DNA of 64,000 nt from Marinovum algicola (GTDB lineage: Bacteria > Pseudomonadota > Alphaproteobacteria > Rhodobacterales > Rhodobacteraceae), in the NCBI RefSeq assembly GCF_900109145.1, contig NZ_FNYY01000022.1:21432-85431 (forward strand), in the 5' to 3' direction. Positions 41,951 to 51,193 of the stretch are shown piece after piece. The position numbers were made by a program, and so were the translations under genes. Every line of letters begins with the position of its first letter. The stretch's first letter is position 1. The notes beneath the pieces were generated by a model. It worked only from the letters and a program-made list of their open reading frames with translations. It searched no databases and had not been told where the DNA came from.

Positions 41951-43645
41951 ATGGCCCATGACGGACAGGACGTGACCGTGGAGGCAAGTGTGCAACTGCC
42001 CGATCTTCTTACCCTTACCGGCGCGGCGATTGCCCCGGTGGCGGCGATCTTCGACAAATCCCGCGCCCATCTGCGGGCTCTCGTGGTTTCTGATGGCCGG
42101 ATCTCGGCCAGACTGGTCGAGGCCAATCAGGATGCGGCGCATGGTCTGGCCTGGCTGGCCACCTATCTGGAATCGCTCAGACAAATGCAGGGTTGGGCCG
42201 AGCGGATGGCGGCCGAGGGCCGGTTCGGCGAGCTTGAGGCGCTGATCCATCAGATTGCCTTTGGCGAATATCTCGCGCAGATCCGCGGCGGCATCCCGAT
42301 GAACCAGGGCGAGATCGTGCGGCCGCGCGATTTCGGCGTCGATGCCGCGGAGCTGGCGGTGCTCGACACGCCCGAGATCGAGACCCTGCTGACCCGCGCC
42401 AATACCACTGCCGCGCGGATGCGGCTGGTCGAGCTTATGCAGGCGCAGCACGGGGCGACGATGTTCGGCGCCTCCGGTCTGGATGAAGAGCTCGAGATGA
42501 TCCGCGACCAGTTCCGCCGCTATGCGGTCGAAAAGGTCGAGCCTTTTGCGCATGAGTGGCACCTCAAGGACGCGCTGATCCCGATGGAGATCATCGAGGA
42601 ACTGGCCGAGATGGGCGTCTTTGGCCTGACCATCCCCGAGGAGTTTGGCGGTTTCGGTCTCTCCAAGGCCTCGATGTGCGTCGTTTCGGAAGAGCTGTCG
42701 CGCGGCTATATCGGTGTCGGCTCGCTGGGCACCCGTTCCGAGATTGCCGCCGAGCTGATCCTTGCCGGCGGCACCGATGCACAGAAGGCGCATTGGCTGC
42801 CAGCGCTGGCCTCGGGCGAGAAGCTGCCGACGGCAGTTTTTACCGAGCCCAACACCGGCTCTGACCTTGGATCGCTGCGCACCCGCGCGATCAGGGACGA
42901 GACCGGCGATTACAGGGTGACCGGCAACAAGACCTGGATCACCCATGCCGCGCGCACCCATGTGATGACCCTTCTGGCGCGCACCGACCCGGAAACCAGC
43001 GATTACAAGGGGCTGAGCATGTTCCTGGCGGAAAAGACGCCGGGTGACGAGGCCGATCCCTTCCCCACCGAAGGCATGACCGGCGGCGAGATCGAAGTGC
43101 TGGGTTATCGCGGGATGAAGGAATACGAACTCGGCTTCGACAACTTCCATGTGAAAGGCGAGAACCTGCTTGGCGGCGAAGAGGGCAAGGGCTTCAAGCA
43201 GCTCATGGAGACCTTTGAATCCGCCCGCATCCAGACCGCCGCCCGCGCCATCGGCGTGGCGCAATCGGCGCTTGATGTCTCGATGCAATATGCGCTCGAC
43301 CGCAAGCAATTCGGCAAATCTCTGATCCAGTTCCCCCGCGTCGCCGGCAAGCTGGCGATGATGGCGGTCGAGATCATGGTTGCCCGTCAGCTGACCTATT
43401 TCTCGGCGCGAGAAAAGGACGAGGGGCGGCGTTGCGATCTCGAGGCCGGGATGGCCAAGCTCTTGGGCGCGCGTGTCGCCTGGGCGGCGGCGGACAACGG
43501 GTTGCAGATCCACGGCGGCAACGGATTTGCGCTGGAATACACCATCTCGCGCATCCTGTGCGACGCCCGCATCCTGAACATCTTCGAGGGCGCGGCGGAA
43601 ATTCAGGCGCAGGTGATTGCACGCCGATTGCTCGATCCCCGCTGA
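41951..43645 (+). CDS. mcd: (2S)-methylsuccinyl-CoA dehydrogenase
   Basis: A 564-residue acyl-CoA dehydrogenase with a roughly 170-residue N-terminal extension, the hallmark of Mcd, which oxidises methylsuccinyl-CoA to mesaconyl-CoA in the ethylmalonyl-CoA pathway of acetate assimilation. The core shows FGLTIPEEFGGFGLSKASM, TAVFTEPNTGSDLGSLRTRA, NKTWITHAARTHVM, YALDRKQFGKSL and QIHGGNGFALEYTISRIL. It is flanked by unrelated genes. An ordinary acyl-CoA dehydrogenase would be about 390 residues, which argues for Mcd. Confidence 0.88.
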   Translation: MAHDGQDVTVEASVQLPDLLTLTGAAIAPVAAIFDKSRAHLRALVVSDGRISARLVEANQDAAHGLAWLATYLESLRQMQGWAERMAAEGRFGELEALIHQIAFGEYLAQIRGGIPMNQGEIVRPRDFGVDAAELAVLDTPEIETLLTRANTTAARMRLVELMQAQHGATMFGASGLDEELEMIRDQFRRYAVEKVEPFAHEWHLKDALIPMEIIEELAEMGVFGLTIPEEFGGFGLSKASMCVVSEELSRGYIGVGSLGTRSEIAAELILAGGTDAQKAHWLPALASGEKLPTAVFTEPNTGSDLGSLRTRAIRDETGDYRVTGNKTWITHAARTHVMTLLARTDPETSDYKGLSMFLAEKTPGDEADPFPTEGMTGGEIEVLGYRGMKEYELGFDNFHVKGENLLGGEEGKGFKQLMETFESARIQTAARAIGVAQSALDVSMQYALDRKQFGKSLIQFPRVAGKLAMMAVEIMVARQLTYFSAREKDEGRRCDLEAGMAKLLGARVAWAAADNGLQIHGGNGFALEYTISRILCDARILNIFEGAAEIQAQVIARRLLDPR

Positions 43646-43799
43646 CGCGGAAGCGCCCGCCCGGTTCGCCGTCCGCCCCTTGCCCGATGTGTTGCCGGTC
43701 GACCTCCGCTGACGAGGCCGCAACGGCCGCTTCGCAAGGATGTCGAAGCCGAAGGAAGCCACCCGGCCAACAGCCGGGGGGCGCCAGCCAATTGATGCC

Positions 43800-44138
43800 T
43801 CAGGACATCTGCTCTCGACGCAGGAGGATCACCGTCCCGGCCGGATCCGATGTCCAGTGTCCGACCACATTGGTCAGCGGCTCCAACTCGTCCCGGATGG
43901 GGCTGCCGAGGCGCGACAGGGCGGCGTCGGGATCGTCGTCGAACAGTTCGATCCACACATCCGTCTGGCTCTGCTGCGGGACGCGATCGATCCACAGGGT
44001 CATGTTTCCGAATTCGAACCCTATACTGGTGTCCAGCTCGCGGGTGACCGTCAGCCCCACCTTGTCGCGATAGAAGGCCACGGTCTCCGACCAGCGGTGC
44101 AGCGGCACCTTGATGGCCAAGTTCTTTCCCGGTTCCAT
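43800..44138 (-). CDS. VOC/glyoxalase-superfamily protein
   Basis: This 112-residue protein is a single VOC module: VPLHRWSETVAFYRDKVGLT, a framework strand FEFGNMTLWIDR and a C-terminal HWTSDPAGTVILLRRE. Metal ligands are not clear, so catalysis is doubtful. The ATG at 44136-44138 (MEPGKNLAIKV) gives a complete fold. It lies 29 bases downstream of an SRPBCC gene and both are probably controlled by the divergent ArsR-type regulator. Confidence 0.75.
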   Translation of the reverse strand: MEPGKNLAIKVPLHRWSETVAFYRDKVGLTVTRELDTSIGFEFGNMTLWIDRVPQQSQTDVWIELFDDDPDAALSRLGSPIRDELEPLTNVVGHWTSDPAGTVILLRREQMS

Positions 44139-44167
44139 GCGTTGCCTCTCCCCTTTCAGCAATCGAT

Positions 44168-44614
44168 TTACTTGTAGAATCCGTCCCGCAGGTTGATCCC
44201 GTGCTCCAGCCAGGCCTTCATGGCGCAGAGCATCCCGGTCCAGCCTTCGCAATTGCCGAAGCACGAGGTCAGACCTGCCTCTGTTTCCGGCCAGCCAAAT
44301 TCGCTGATCCGCACCAGCGTGCGACCGTCGTCCAGTGGGCTGAATTCCATGGTCACGGTCGTCCAGGTGGCGGTTTTCCCGTCCGCCTCCCATTGCAGCA
44401 CGATTTTCCGGTTGGGAACGACCTCCTGCACCAGAACAGGGAAGGCGCCGGGAAAATCATGAAAGTCCCAGGTTACCTCGGCCCCGGTTTCCAGCCGGCC
44501 CCGTGCCCCGCCGGTGGTGAAATACTGCGATAAGCGATCAGGGGCGACCACGGCCTCGAAAACCTCCTCGATGGGTTTGGCGATGCGCCCGGCCACGGTG
44601 AACTTCAATTCCAT
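44168..44614 (-). CDS. SRPBCC (AHSA1-like) domain protein
   Basis: This 148-residue protein has a START/AHSA1 fold: VAGRIAKPIEEVFEAVVAPD at the start, then QYFTTGGARGRLETGAEVTW and FGNCEGWTGMLCAMKAWLEH. Such proteins bind hydrophobic ligands and are often encoded beside an ArsR-like repressor, as here. It is divergent from that regulator with 48 bases between starts, and the VOC gene follows on the same strand. Confidence 0.85.
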   Translation of the reverse strand: MELKFTVAGRIAKPIEEVFEAVVAPDRLSQYFTTGGARGRLETGAEVTWDFHDFPGAFPVLVQEVVPNRKIVLQWEADGKTATWTTVTMEFSPLDDGRTLVRISEFGWPETEAGLTSCFGNCEGWTGMLCAMKAWLEHGINLRDGFYK

Positions 44615-44643
44615 GAGACGAATCCTCTTTGCTTCCCCCTCAT

Positions 44644-44665
44644 CATGTTATAAAAACATAACATG
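44644..44665. promoter_or_regulatory. Palindromic operator in the arsR/SRPBCC gap
   Basis: A perfect 8-bp inverted repeat CATGTTAT/ATAACATG with 6 bases between lies in the 48-base divergent gap. Its right arm contains the regulator's own start codon. The position suits autoregulation and control of the SRPBCC-VOC unit by the ArsR-type protein. Confidence 0.75.
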
Positions 44666-45025
44666 TCAATCGACGATAAATTTGATGCCTTGTTCAAGGC
44701 GCTTGGCCATCGGGCGCGGCGGCGCATCCTCGACCTGATCAAGGACGGCCCGAAGACCACCGGCGCCCTTTGCGAGGCGCTGACCGATCTCGACCGCTGC
44801 ACCGTGATGCAGCATCTTTCGGTGTTGGAGAAAGCCGGCCTGGTGGTTGTCGAGCGGCGCGGCCGGGAACGCTGGAACCATCTCGATGCCCTCCCGATCC
44901 ACGACGTTCAGAAGCGCTGGATCGGGCCTTATGCGGCGCACGCGGTCAGGATGCTCGCGGATCTGGAGGCGCTGGCCGAAACCGAGGCAAGATCGGCGGG
45001 CGCTGCCGACAAGAGCAAAGTCTGA
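44663..45025 (+). CDS. ArsR-family winged-helix regulator
   Basis: A 120-residue repressor with a winged helix-turn-helix: FKALGHRARRRILDLIKDGP, TTGALCEALTDLDRCTVMQH with the recognition helix, then LSVLEKAGLVVVERRGRERW. It is of the type found beside AHSA1/SRPBCC genes. A single cysteine in LCEAL and one in RCTV are present, but no classic metal motif is seen. It likely binds the adjacent palindrome and represses the divergent SRPBCC-VOC genes. Confidence 0.88.
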   Translation: MSIDDKFDALFKALGHRARRRILDLIKDGPKTTGALCEALTDLDRCTVMQHLSVLEKAGLVVVERRGRERWNHLDALPIHDVQKRWIGPYAAHAVRMLADLEALAETEARSAGAADKSKV

Positions 45026-45207
45026 GTTGCAGCAGAAAGCCCGAACAGGGTGACCGGTCTGCTGTGTCCGCACGCCGGCCTTAAATAGGACGCGCCCACG
45101 CGGAAATCTGCGTGAGCCATCGCTCGGTAACACGCCGACCGTGTTGCGCCGGCGCAGTCGCGATGCTCCGCATCCGGTACGGGGCTCCGGCTCTTGGTGC
45201 GGGCTTC

Positions 45208-45522
45208 TTATGACGCGCGGTGGCCGGCGCGGGCAGGTGGACACCCGGGATGTCCCGGCCCCCAGACCTGATGCGCATCCCGGGTGACCAGCCGCTGTTG
45301 CAGGGCATCAAGCTCGCGCAGGGCCAGTTGCGGCGTCCCGGTGCGGGCGAGCGCCCGGTCGTAGGCGCGTCGCGCGGATTTGGCGCCCCAGGGAAGCACC
45401 GCCGACGCCAGCCAGCGCCGCAGCTCGCGCGGCAGGTTGTCATAGGCGCGCATCGGATCGGCGCGGTGCCGCCGGCGCCGCAAGGAGGTATCGCCGGAAT
45501 TGCCGGGCGGGGTCTGGGTCAT
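45208..45522 (-). CDS. DUF6525-like small protein
   Basis: This 104-residue basic protein has a core AYDNLPRELRRWLASAVLPW followed by ARRAYDRALARTGTPQLALRELDALQ, which I recognise as a Rhodobacterales family often labelled DUF6525. Its function is not known. The C-terminal tail is proline- and glycine-rich. The promoter side carries a repeated TTACGT. The gap of about 180 bases between it and the ArsR gene shows nothing recognisable. Confidence 0.6.
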   Translation of the reverse strand: MTQTPPGNSGDTSLRRRRHRADPMRAYDNLPRELRRWLASAVLPWGAKSARRAYDRALARTGTPQLALRELDALQQRLVTRDAHQVWGPGHPGCPPARAGHRAS

Positions 45523-45553
45523 GAAAGGCCGTGTCGGAAGGATTGTGTTCCGA

Positions 45554-45572
45554 TACGTAATGTAATAACGTA
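45554..45572. promoter_or_regulatory. Inverted TACGT repeat upstream of DUF6525-like gene
   Basis: TACGT and ACGTA arms are separated by 9 AT-rich bases, just upstream of the leftward DUF6525-like gene. On the minus strand this also reads as two TTACGT direct repeats spaced 7 apart. It may be an operator or simply promoter sequence. Confidence 0.35.
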
Positions 45573-45591
45573 ACTTCAGTCAAGCCGCGAA

Positions 45592-45615
45592 GAGACCCGG
45601 GCAATGCCGGGTCTC
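45592..45615. terminator. Terminator of Hint-domain gene
   Basis: A perfect 9-bp stem (GAGACCCGG/CCGGGTCTC) with a 6-base loop begins 7 bases past the stop of the leftward Hint-domain gene. The tail has only a few T residues. Confidence 0.6.
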
Positions 45616-45621
45616 GGGCGC

Positions 45622-46674
45622 TCAGGCCGCGCGGTGTTTCAGAACCGCAAATTCGCTGGAAGTCAGATTGCGCCGGGCATAGGCACCGTAAGCCTGCGGA
45701 TCGTGCTCGACCTCGGGCAGCCCGGCGATCAGCCGGGCGCGGTCCTCTGCGTCCAGGGTCGAGAGCTGGGCGCTGGCCGGATGGAAGCTCTCGGTTTCCA
45801 GGCCATTGGCCCAGAGGATCTCGTGCCGGGGCAGCAGCAGGTGCACATAGGTCACCTCGCGCGCGGCATAATCGGTCTGGGCGCAGGGCGTGTCGGCCAG
45901 ATCGCGGGCGGCCACCAGAACCTCGGGCGTGTTGAACAGCGCCTCGATCTCGGCGCCGCGCAACAACAGCCGATGCTGCGGCGAGACCAGAAAGCTGGTT
46001 TCGGGCCTGTCGGTGCCGAAGGCGCCGGCGAAAATCCGCACCGGGCGCAGCTCGGGCATGGCATAGAGCCGCGCGCCCGTCATCCGCCGCGCGCCGGTCC
46101 AGAGCACCTCTTGCGGGCCATTGTCGCGCGTCAGAACCCGGTCGCTTTCGCGCAGTTCCTCGACCGGACGGGGGCCATCATGGGTGTCTATCAGGGTGCC
46201 GGGGGTAAAGCAGATGACGCCGGGGTCGTCGGCCTCGGCGCGTTGTTGATGCGCCAGGTCGAGGCTCACCACCCAAAGCGGCATGTCGCGCGGCGGCATC
46301 TCGCCCACAAACATCAGCAGGCGTTCGCGCCCGGCCGGAATCACCGTGATCGCATAGCTTCTGAGCCCGTCGGTGACGACAAAGCAGCTCTCGTCCGCCG
46401 GCGCCGGTCTTGCCTCGGGGGGTGTGCTCTGCTGTCCGGTGAGTGCCGTGCCCACCAATCGTTGTACCTTGCGTGCCGCGCGTTTGCGCAGCGCTTCGTT
46501 TCCGTCCGCTCCCTCGAGCCGCAAGACATCATTGGGGCCATCGACGCACAAAGCGTCGCCCTGCCAGCTCCAGCCTGCACCGACCCTCAGGGATGAGAGT
46601 GATGCCGCGGCGAAACCGTCGATTTCTGTCTGCGACCAGGAGATGACAAACGTGCCGCGATAGCCCGCTTTCAT
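45622..46674 (-). CDS. Hint-domain protein
   Basis: This 350-residue protein has an N-terminal unknown region (about 1-150) and a Hedgehog/intein-like Hint domain. The Hint part starts at the cysteine of VICFTPGTLIDTHDGPRPVE, continues ELRESDRVLTRDNGPQEVLW and SFLVSPQHRLLLRG (the block-B-like histidine), and ends with TYVHLLLPRHEILWANGLET. Many Rhodobacterales carry such Hint proteins with no intein or Hedgehog function known. No signal peptide is visible. It lies divergent from a lipoprotein gene. Confidence 0.8.
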   Translation of the reverse strand: MKAGYRGTFVISWSQTEIDGFAAASLSSLRVGAGWSWQGDALCVDGPNDVLRLEGADGNEALRKRAARKVQRLVGTALTGQQSTPPEARPAPADESCFVVTDGLRSYAITVIPAGRERLLMFVGEMPPRDMPLWVVSLDLAHQQRAEADDPGVICFTPGTLIDTHDGPRPVEELRESDRVLTRDNGPQEVLWTGARRMTGARLYAMPELRPVRIFAGAFGTDRPETSFLVSPQHRLLLRGAEIEALFNTPEVLVAARDLADTPCAQTDYAAREVTYVHLLLPRHEILWANGLETESFHPASAQLSTLDAEDRARLIAGLPEVEHDPQAYGAYARRNLTSSEFAVLKHRAA

Positions 46675-46821
46675 TCCCAGCTCTACCTCAATTATATTTT
46701 TATTGCCTCATCTATACCAAGGTTTCCGTGGTTTGGAAATGCGTAAGCCATGCGCAGGAAACAGCCGTTGCAATCTTGCCGAGACTGGACGGACGGCCCC
46801 CGCCTGGGATATGCCCGCGCC

Positions 46822-47541
46822 ATGAAACACGCTGTCGCTTTCAGGGCGCTGGCCTTGGGGGCCGCGCTGATCGGGCTCTCGGGTTGTGGCGATCCGCTGT
46901 CGGGCGTCGACCGCCTGTCCGATCTCGAGCTGGCCGAGGATCCGCCGGCCGCCGTCGCGGCCGCGCCGACGTCGCCGAACGAGCCGGTGGCCCGCCCGGG
47001 CCTGTTCAGCCGCATGCTGGGCGGCGGCGGGGCCGGGCGTGAAGCGCCGCCCTCGGTGCCGGCCGGAACCTTGCTGTCCTTCGGCCAGGTCAAGCCGGTC
47101 TGCGATCTGCCGCGCGACAAGCGCGGCGCCGAGATCGCGGCCTTTCCCGAACCGCGTGCCGCCTATCGCCTTTATGACAGCGCGCCGGGCAAGACCACGC
47201 CGCATCCGTTCTACATCACCGGTTTCGACGATGGCTGCGCGCGCACCTTTACCGCCGCTGTCGCCATGTTCGGGGCACCGGGCATGCATGAGATGCTGCG
47301 CTATGGTCTGCCGGCCGAGGTGCATCCCTATTCCGCCACCGACACCGCCTATGAACAGATCAAATCGCGGATCTGTCGGGTGGCCAGCGGCAAGCCCTGC
47401 GGCGAGCGGGTGAGCAAGCTCGAGAAAGACACCGTCTTTGTCAGCGCCTACGAGCGATACGGCGACAATGCCACCTGGTTCGAGATGTTGCTGCACCGCG
47501 GCGACGTGATCGAGACCGACGTCAAGAGCGGCGGCACCTGA
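46822..47541 (+). CDS. Predicted lipoprotein
   Basis: This 239-residue protein has a lipoprotein signal peptide (AFRALALGAALIGLSGC). The mature part starts with an alanine/proline-rich linker, then a conserved block VKPVCDLPRDKRGAEIAAFP and a cysteine-containing GFDDGCARTFTAAVAMFGAP. Four cysteines in the mature part (CDLP, GCAR, ICRV, PCGE) could form disulfides. I do not recognise a characterised family. It converges on slyX with only 3 bases between stops. Confidence 0.75.
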   Translation: MKHAVAFRALALGAALIGLSGCGDPLSGVDRLSDLELAEDPPAAVAAAPTSPNEPVARPGLFSRMLGGGGAGREAPPSVPAGTLLSFGQVKPVCDLPRDKRGAEIAAFPEPRAAYRLYDSAPGKTTPHPFYITGFDDGCARTFTAAVAMFGAPGMHEMLRYGLPAEVHPYSATDTAYEQIKSRICRVASGKPCGERVSKLEKDTVFVSAYERYGDNATWFEMLLHRGDVIETDVKSGGT

Positions 47542-47544
47542 GCC

Positions 47545-47751
47545 TCAGTAATGCGGCGGGCGTTCGTCGCCCAGCACCACGCCGCCGGGCTGCTCCGACT
47601 GGCGTTCGGCCTCGCGGTGCATCAGCATGTCGACCTGCTGGCGCAGGCGGGCGATTTCGCCGTCCTGTCGGGCGATCACGTCTGACATGTCATCCATCAT
47701 GCGGATCAGGTGGGCGAGGCGTTCTTCGACGCTGAGCAGGGGATCGGTCAT
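47545..47751 (-). CDS. slyX: SlyX family protein
   Basis: A 68-residue SlyX-type small coiled-coil protein: [35 protein letters not shown], and an end of GDERPPHY, the family PPHY motif. The function of SlyX is unknown. The ATG at 47749-47751 gives the usual length; the frame stays open well beyond on the antisense of hisS. It is divergent from hisS. Confidence 0.9.
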   Translation of the reverse strand: MTDPLLSVEERLAHLIRMMDDMSDVIARQDGEIARLRQQVDMLMHREAERQSEQPGGVVLGDERPPHY

Positions 47752-47868
47752 GGGGTGGGTTATAGCGCAATGGCGGGCGGTGTCGCGCTGAAATGCAGGG
47801 GCGGGGCGCTTGCCCCTTGGCGGCCTTCCGGCTACACGGACGCGCGAGAAGAGAACCCGGAGCCTGCC

Positions 47869-49341
47869 ATGGCCAAGCAGAAGAAACAGCCCCGCCCCAA
47901 GGCGATCACCCCCAAGGGATTTCGCGATTACTTCGGGCATGAGGTCACCGAGCGGGCCGAAATGCTTCAGACCATTGCCGGGGTGTATCATCGCTACGGG
48001 TTCGATGCGCTGGAGTCGTCGGCGGTGGAAACCGTCGAGGCGCTGGGCAAGTTCCTGCCCGATGTCGACCGCCCGAACGAGGGGGTCTTTGCCTGGCAGG
48101 AAGAGGATGAGAGCTGGCTGGCGCTGCGCTATGACCTGACCGCGCCGCTGGCGCGGGTCTATGCGCAGTACCGCAACGATCTGCCGACGCCTTACCGCCG
48201 TTATGCCATGGGCCCGGTCTGGCGCAATGAAAAGCCCGGCCCGGGGCGGTTCCGCCAGTTCTATCAATGTGACGCCGATACCGTCGGCGCGCCCTCGGTG
48301 GCAGCGGATGCCGAGATCTGCGCCATGCTGTCGGACACGCTGGAAGCGGTGGGGATTGCGCGCGGCGACTATGTGGTGCGGGTGAACAACCGCAAGGTTC
48401 TGAACGGTGTGCTCGAGGCGATGGGCGTGGCCGACGATGGCCAGCAGGCCGCCGTGCTGCGCACCATCGACAAATTCGACAAGGTGGGTGAAGCCGGTGT
48501 GCGCGAGCTGCTCGGCAAGGGCCGGCTCGATGCCTCGGGCGCCTATATCGATGGGGTGGGCCTGGCTGAAGAGCAGGCCGAACCGGTGATCGCCTTCCTC
48601 ACCTCCAAGGGCGCCGATGCCGAGGCGACGCTGGCCAACCTGCGCGCCGCCGTAGGCGAAAGCGCGGTGGGTGCCGAGGGCGTCGCCGAGCTGGAACAGA
48701 TCGCCGCGCTGCTGGCGGCGCAAGGCTATGGCCCCGACCAGATCGAGATCGACCCTTCCGTGGTGCGCGGCCTCGGCTATTACACCGGCCCGGTGTTCGA
48801 GGCCGAGCTGACCTTCGAGATCACCGACGAAAAGGGCCGGCCGCGGCAGTTCGGTTCGGTCGCTGGCGGCGGGCGTTATGACGATCTTGTCAAGCGCTTC
48901 ACCGGCCAGGCGGTGCCTGCGACCGGCGTCTCGATCGGGGTCGACCGGCTGCTGGCGGCATTGCGCGAGAAAGGCCGGGTGCAGAGCGCCGAGCGCGGCC
49001 CGGTGGTGGTGACGGTGATGGACCGCGACCGCATGCCGGAATACCAGACCATGGTGGCCGAGCTGCGTCAGGCCGGCATCCGCGCCGAGGTCTACCTCGG
49101 CAACCCCAAGAACTTCGGCAACCAGCTCAAATACGCCGACAAGCGGCAGTCGCCGGTGGCGGTGATCGAGGGCAGCGACGAGGCGGCGCGCGGCGTCATC
49201 CAGATCAAGGACCTGGTGCTTGGCGCGCAGATCGCGGAAAATGCCACGCTCGAAGAGTGGAAGGAACGGCCCTCGCAATTCGAGGTGCCCCGGTCCGAGC
49301 TTGTCGCCAAGGTGCGCGACATCCTGAAGGCGCAGAGCTGA
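47869..49341 (+). CDS. hisS: Histidyl-tRNA synthetase
   Basis: A 490-residue class II aminoacyl-tRNA synthetase. Motif 2 appears in [20 protein letters not shown], the histidine-A region in [17 protein letters not shown], motif 3 in [13 protein letters not shown], and the anticodon-binding domain ends the protein. The ATG at 47869 gives the alphaproteobacterial N-terminus [13 protein letters not shown]. It is coupled to hisZ by a TGATG overlap, so charging of histidine tRNA and histidine synthesis are co-expressed. Confidence 0.97.
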   Translation: MAKQKKQPRPKAITPKGFRDYFGHEVTERAEMLQTIAGVYHRYGFDALESSAVETVEALGKFLPDVDRPNEGVFAWQEEDESWLALRYDLTAPLARVYAQYRNDLPTPYRRYAMGPVWRNEKPGPGRFRQFYQCDADTVGAPSVAADAEICAMLSDTLEAVGIARGDYVVRVNNRKVLNGVLEAMGVADDGQQAAVLRTIDKFDKVGEAGVRELLGKGRLDASGAYIDGVGLAEEQAEPVIAFLTSKGADAEATLANLRAAVGESAVGAEGVAELEQIAALLAAQGYGPDQIEIDPSVVRGLGYYTGPVFEAELTFEITDEKGRPRQFGSVAGGGRYDDLVKRFTGQAVPATGVSIGVDRLLAALREKGRVQSAERGPVVVTVMDRDRMPEYQTMVAELRQAGIRAEVYLGNPKNFGNQLKYADKRQSPVAVIEGSDEAARGVIQIKDLVLGAQIAENATLEEWKERPSQFEVPRSELVAKVRDILKAQS

Positions 49342-50441
49342 TGCCGGAAAGAGCTGCGATCATCGAGGAAGCCCAGCGGCTGCGCGCTGGGTTCGAAGCT
49401 TCGGGCGCCAAGGTCGTGCAGACCCCGGTGCTGCAACCCGCCGAGACCCTGCTCGACCTCTATGGCGAGGATATCCGTGGCCGGGCCTATGTCACCGCCG
49501 ACGCGCTGCGCGGCGAGCAGATGCTGCGGCCGGATTTCACCGTGCCGGTGGTGCAGATGCACATGGACGCGATGAAAAACGGCGCGGTGGAGCCGGCACG
49601 CTACACCTATTCCGGCGCGGTGTTCCGCCGGCAGGACGAGAACCCGGAGCGCGACAGCGAATATTTGCAGGTCGGCTATGAGGTGTTCGACCGCTCGGAG
49701 CCGGCGCTGACCGAGGCGGATGTCTTCGTGCGGATCGCCGGCGCGCTGGGCGATCTGCCGCTGCGTGCCGCCACCGGCGATATCGGCTTGCTGAAGGCCG
49801 CGGTCGAGGGGCTCGACACCACCGAACGCCGCAAGGCGGCGCTGCGCCGTCACATCTGGCGCCCGCGCCGCTTTCGTGCGCTGCTCGAACGGTTTGCCGG
49901 CCGCAGCCCGGCGCCGGCCAGCCGCGCCGCGCTTCTGGCGCAGGCGGATCCGATGGCGCGCATGGGCCAGCACGTCGGGCTGCGCAGCGAAACGGAGATT
50001 GCCGCGCGCATCGCCGGGCTGCGCGAGGATGCCGAGACGCCGCCGCTTTCGGTGGCGCAGGTCGATCTGATCGAGGCGCTGCTGGCGGTGCGCGAGACGC
50101 TGCCGCATGCGCTCGAGCGGCTGCGCGACATTGCCGTCGATCTGCCCTGGGTGGCGCATGCGGTCGACCGGCTGGCGGCGCGCTGCGAGGCGCTGGCCCG
50201 GCGCGGGGTGGACATCGACGGGCTGGAATTCGAGGGCAGCTACGGCCGCACCTCGATGGAATATTACGACGGTTTCGTCTTTGGCCTCTATGCCGAGGCG
50301 CGCCCCGACCTGCCGCCGGTGGCCACCGGCGGACGCTATGACGCGCTGACCGCGGCGCTGGGCGGCGGCCGGTCGATCCCGGCGGTGGGCGGGGTGATCC
50401 GCCCCGGCCTGGTGTTGAAGCTCTCGGAGGGCCGGCGATGA
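49341..50441 (+). CDS. hisZ: ATP phosphoribosyltransferase regulatory subunit
   Basis: This 366-residue HisS paralogue lacks synthetase activity and forms an octamer with short-form HisG, conferring activity and histidine feedback control. It retains a class II fold (VVQTPVLQPAETLLDLYGED, TYSGAVFRRQDENPERDSEY, GGRYDALTAALGGGRSIPAV) but no anticodon domain. The start overlaps the hisS stop by one base and the stop overlaps hisG by 4 bases. Confidence 0.95.
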   Translation: MPERAAIIEEAQRLRAGFEASGAKVVQTPVLQPAETLLDLYGEDIRGRAYVTADALRGEQMLRPDFTVPVVQMHMDAMKNGAVEPARYTYSGAVFRRQDENPERDSEYLQVGYEVFDRSEPALTEADVFVRIAGALGDLPLRAATGDIGLLKAAVEGLDTTERRKAALRRHIWRPRRFRALLERFAGRSPAPASRAALLAQADPMARMGQHVGLRSETEIAARIAGLREDAETPPLSVAQVDLIEALLAVRETLPHALERLRDIAVDLPWVAHAVDRLAARCEALARRGVDIDGLEFEGSYGRTSMEYYDGFVFGLYAEARPDLPPVATGGRYDALTAALGGGRSIPAVGGVIRPGLVLKLSEGRR

Positions 50442-51136
50442 CGATCAAGCTGGGGGTGCCGTCCAAGGGGCGGCTGATGGAAAAGACCTTCGACTGGTTC
50501 GGCGCCCGCGGCGTGACGCTGCAACGCACCGGTTCCGAACGCGAATATTCCGGCGCCGTGACCGGGGCCGAGGGCGTCGAGCTGGTGCTGCTTTCGGCGG
50601 GCGAGATCCCGCGCGAACTGGCGGCCGGGCGCATTCACCTCGGCGTCACCGGCACCGATCTGGTGCAGGACAAGCTGCCGATCTGGGAACAGCAGGTCGA
50701 GCCGCTGGCCGAACTGGGATTTGGCCATGCCGACCTGATCATCGCGGTGCCGGCCTGCTGGGTCGATGTCACCACGCTGGACGATCTCGATGCCGCCGCC
50801 GCCGCCTTTCGCGCGCGCCACGGCTTCCGGCTGCGGATCGCCACCAAGTATCACCGGCTGGTGCGCGAGTTCCTGCGCGAGGTCGGGGTCGCGGATTACC
50901 AGCTGGTGGACAGCCAGGGCGCGACCGAGGGCACGGTCAAGAACCTCACCGCCGAAGCCATCGCCGATATCACCTCGACCGGCGAGACGCTGCGCGCCAA
51001 CCACCTGAAGATCCTGTCGGACGGACTGGTGCTGAAATCGCAGGCGACGCTGTTCCGCGCCCGCGGCGCGGCGCTGGACCCGGGCGACCGCAAGGCGCTG
51101 GACGGGCTGCGCGAGACGCTGGGGCTGGGCGGCTAG
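50438..51136 (+). CDS. hisG: ATP phosphoribosyltransferase, short catalytic form
   Basis: A 232-residue short-form HisG catalysing the first step of histidine synthesis. LGVPSKGRLMEKTFDWFGAR, AGRIHLGVTGTDLVQ and the C-terminal PRPP-loop region with DSQGATEGTVKNLTAEAIAD are typical. The short form has no regulatory ACT-like domain and depends on HisZ, which is the gene immediately upstream with an overlap of 4 bases. Confidence 0.95.
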   Translation: MTIKLGVPSKGRLMEKTFDWFGARGVTLQRTGSEREYSGAVTGAEGVELVLLSAGEIPRELAAGRIHLGVTGTDLVQDKLPIWEQQVEPLAELGFGHADLIIAVPACWVDVTTLDDLDAAAAAFRARHGFRLRIATKYHRLVREFLREVGVADYQLVDSQGATEGTVKNLTAEAIADITSTGETLRANHLKILSDGLVLKSQATLFRARGAALDPGDRKALDGLRETLGLGG

Positions 51137-51193
51137 GTTTCCGGCGGGGCGCGGTGCGCACGGGTTGTCTTGCGTTCACGCCACGCAGGCACT

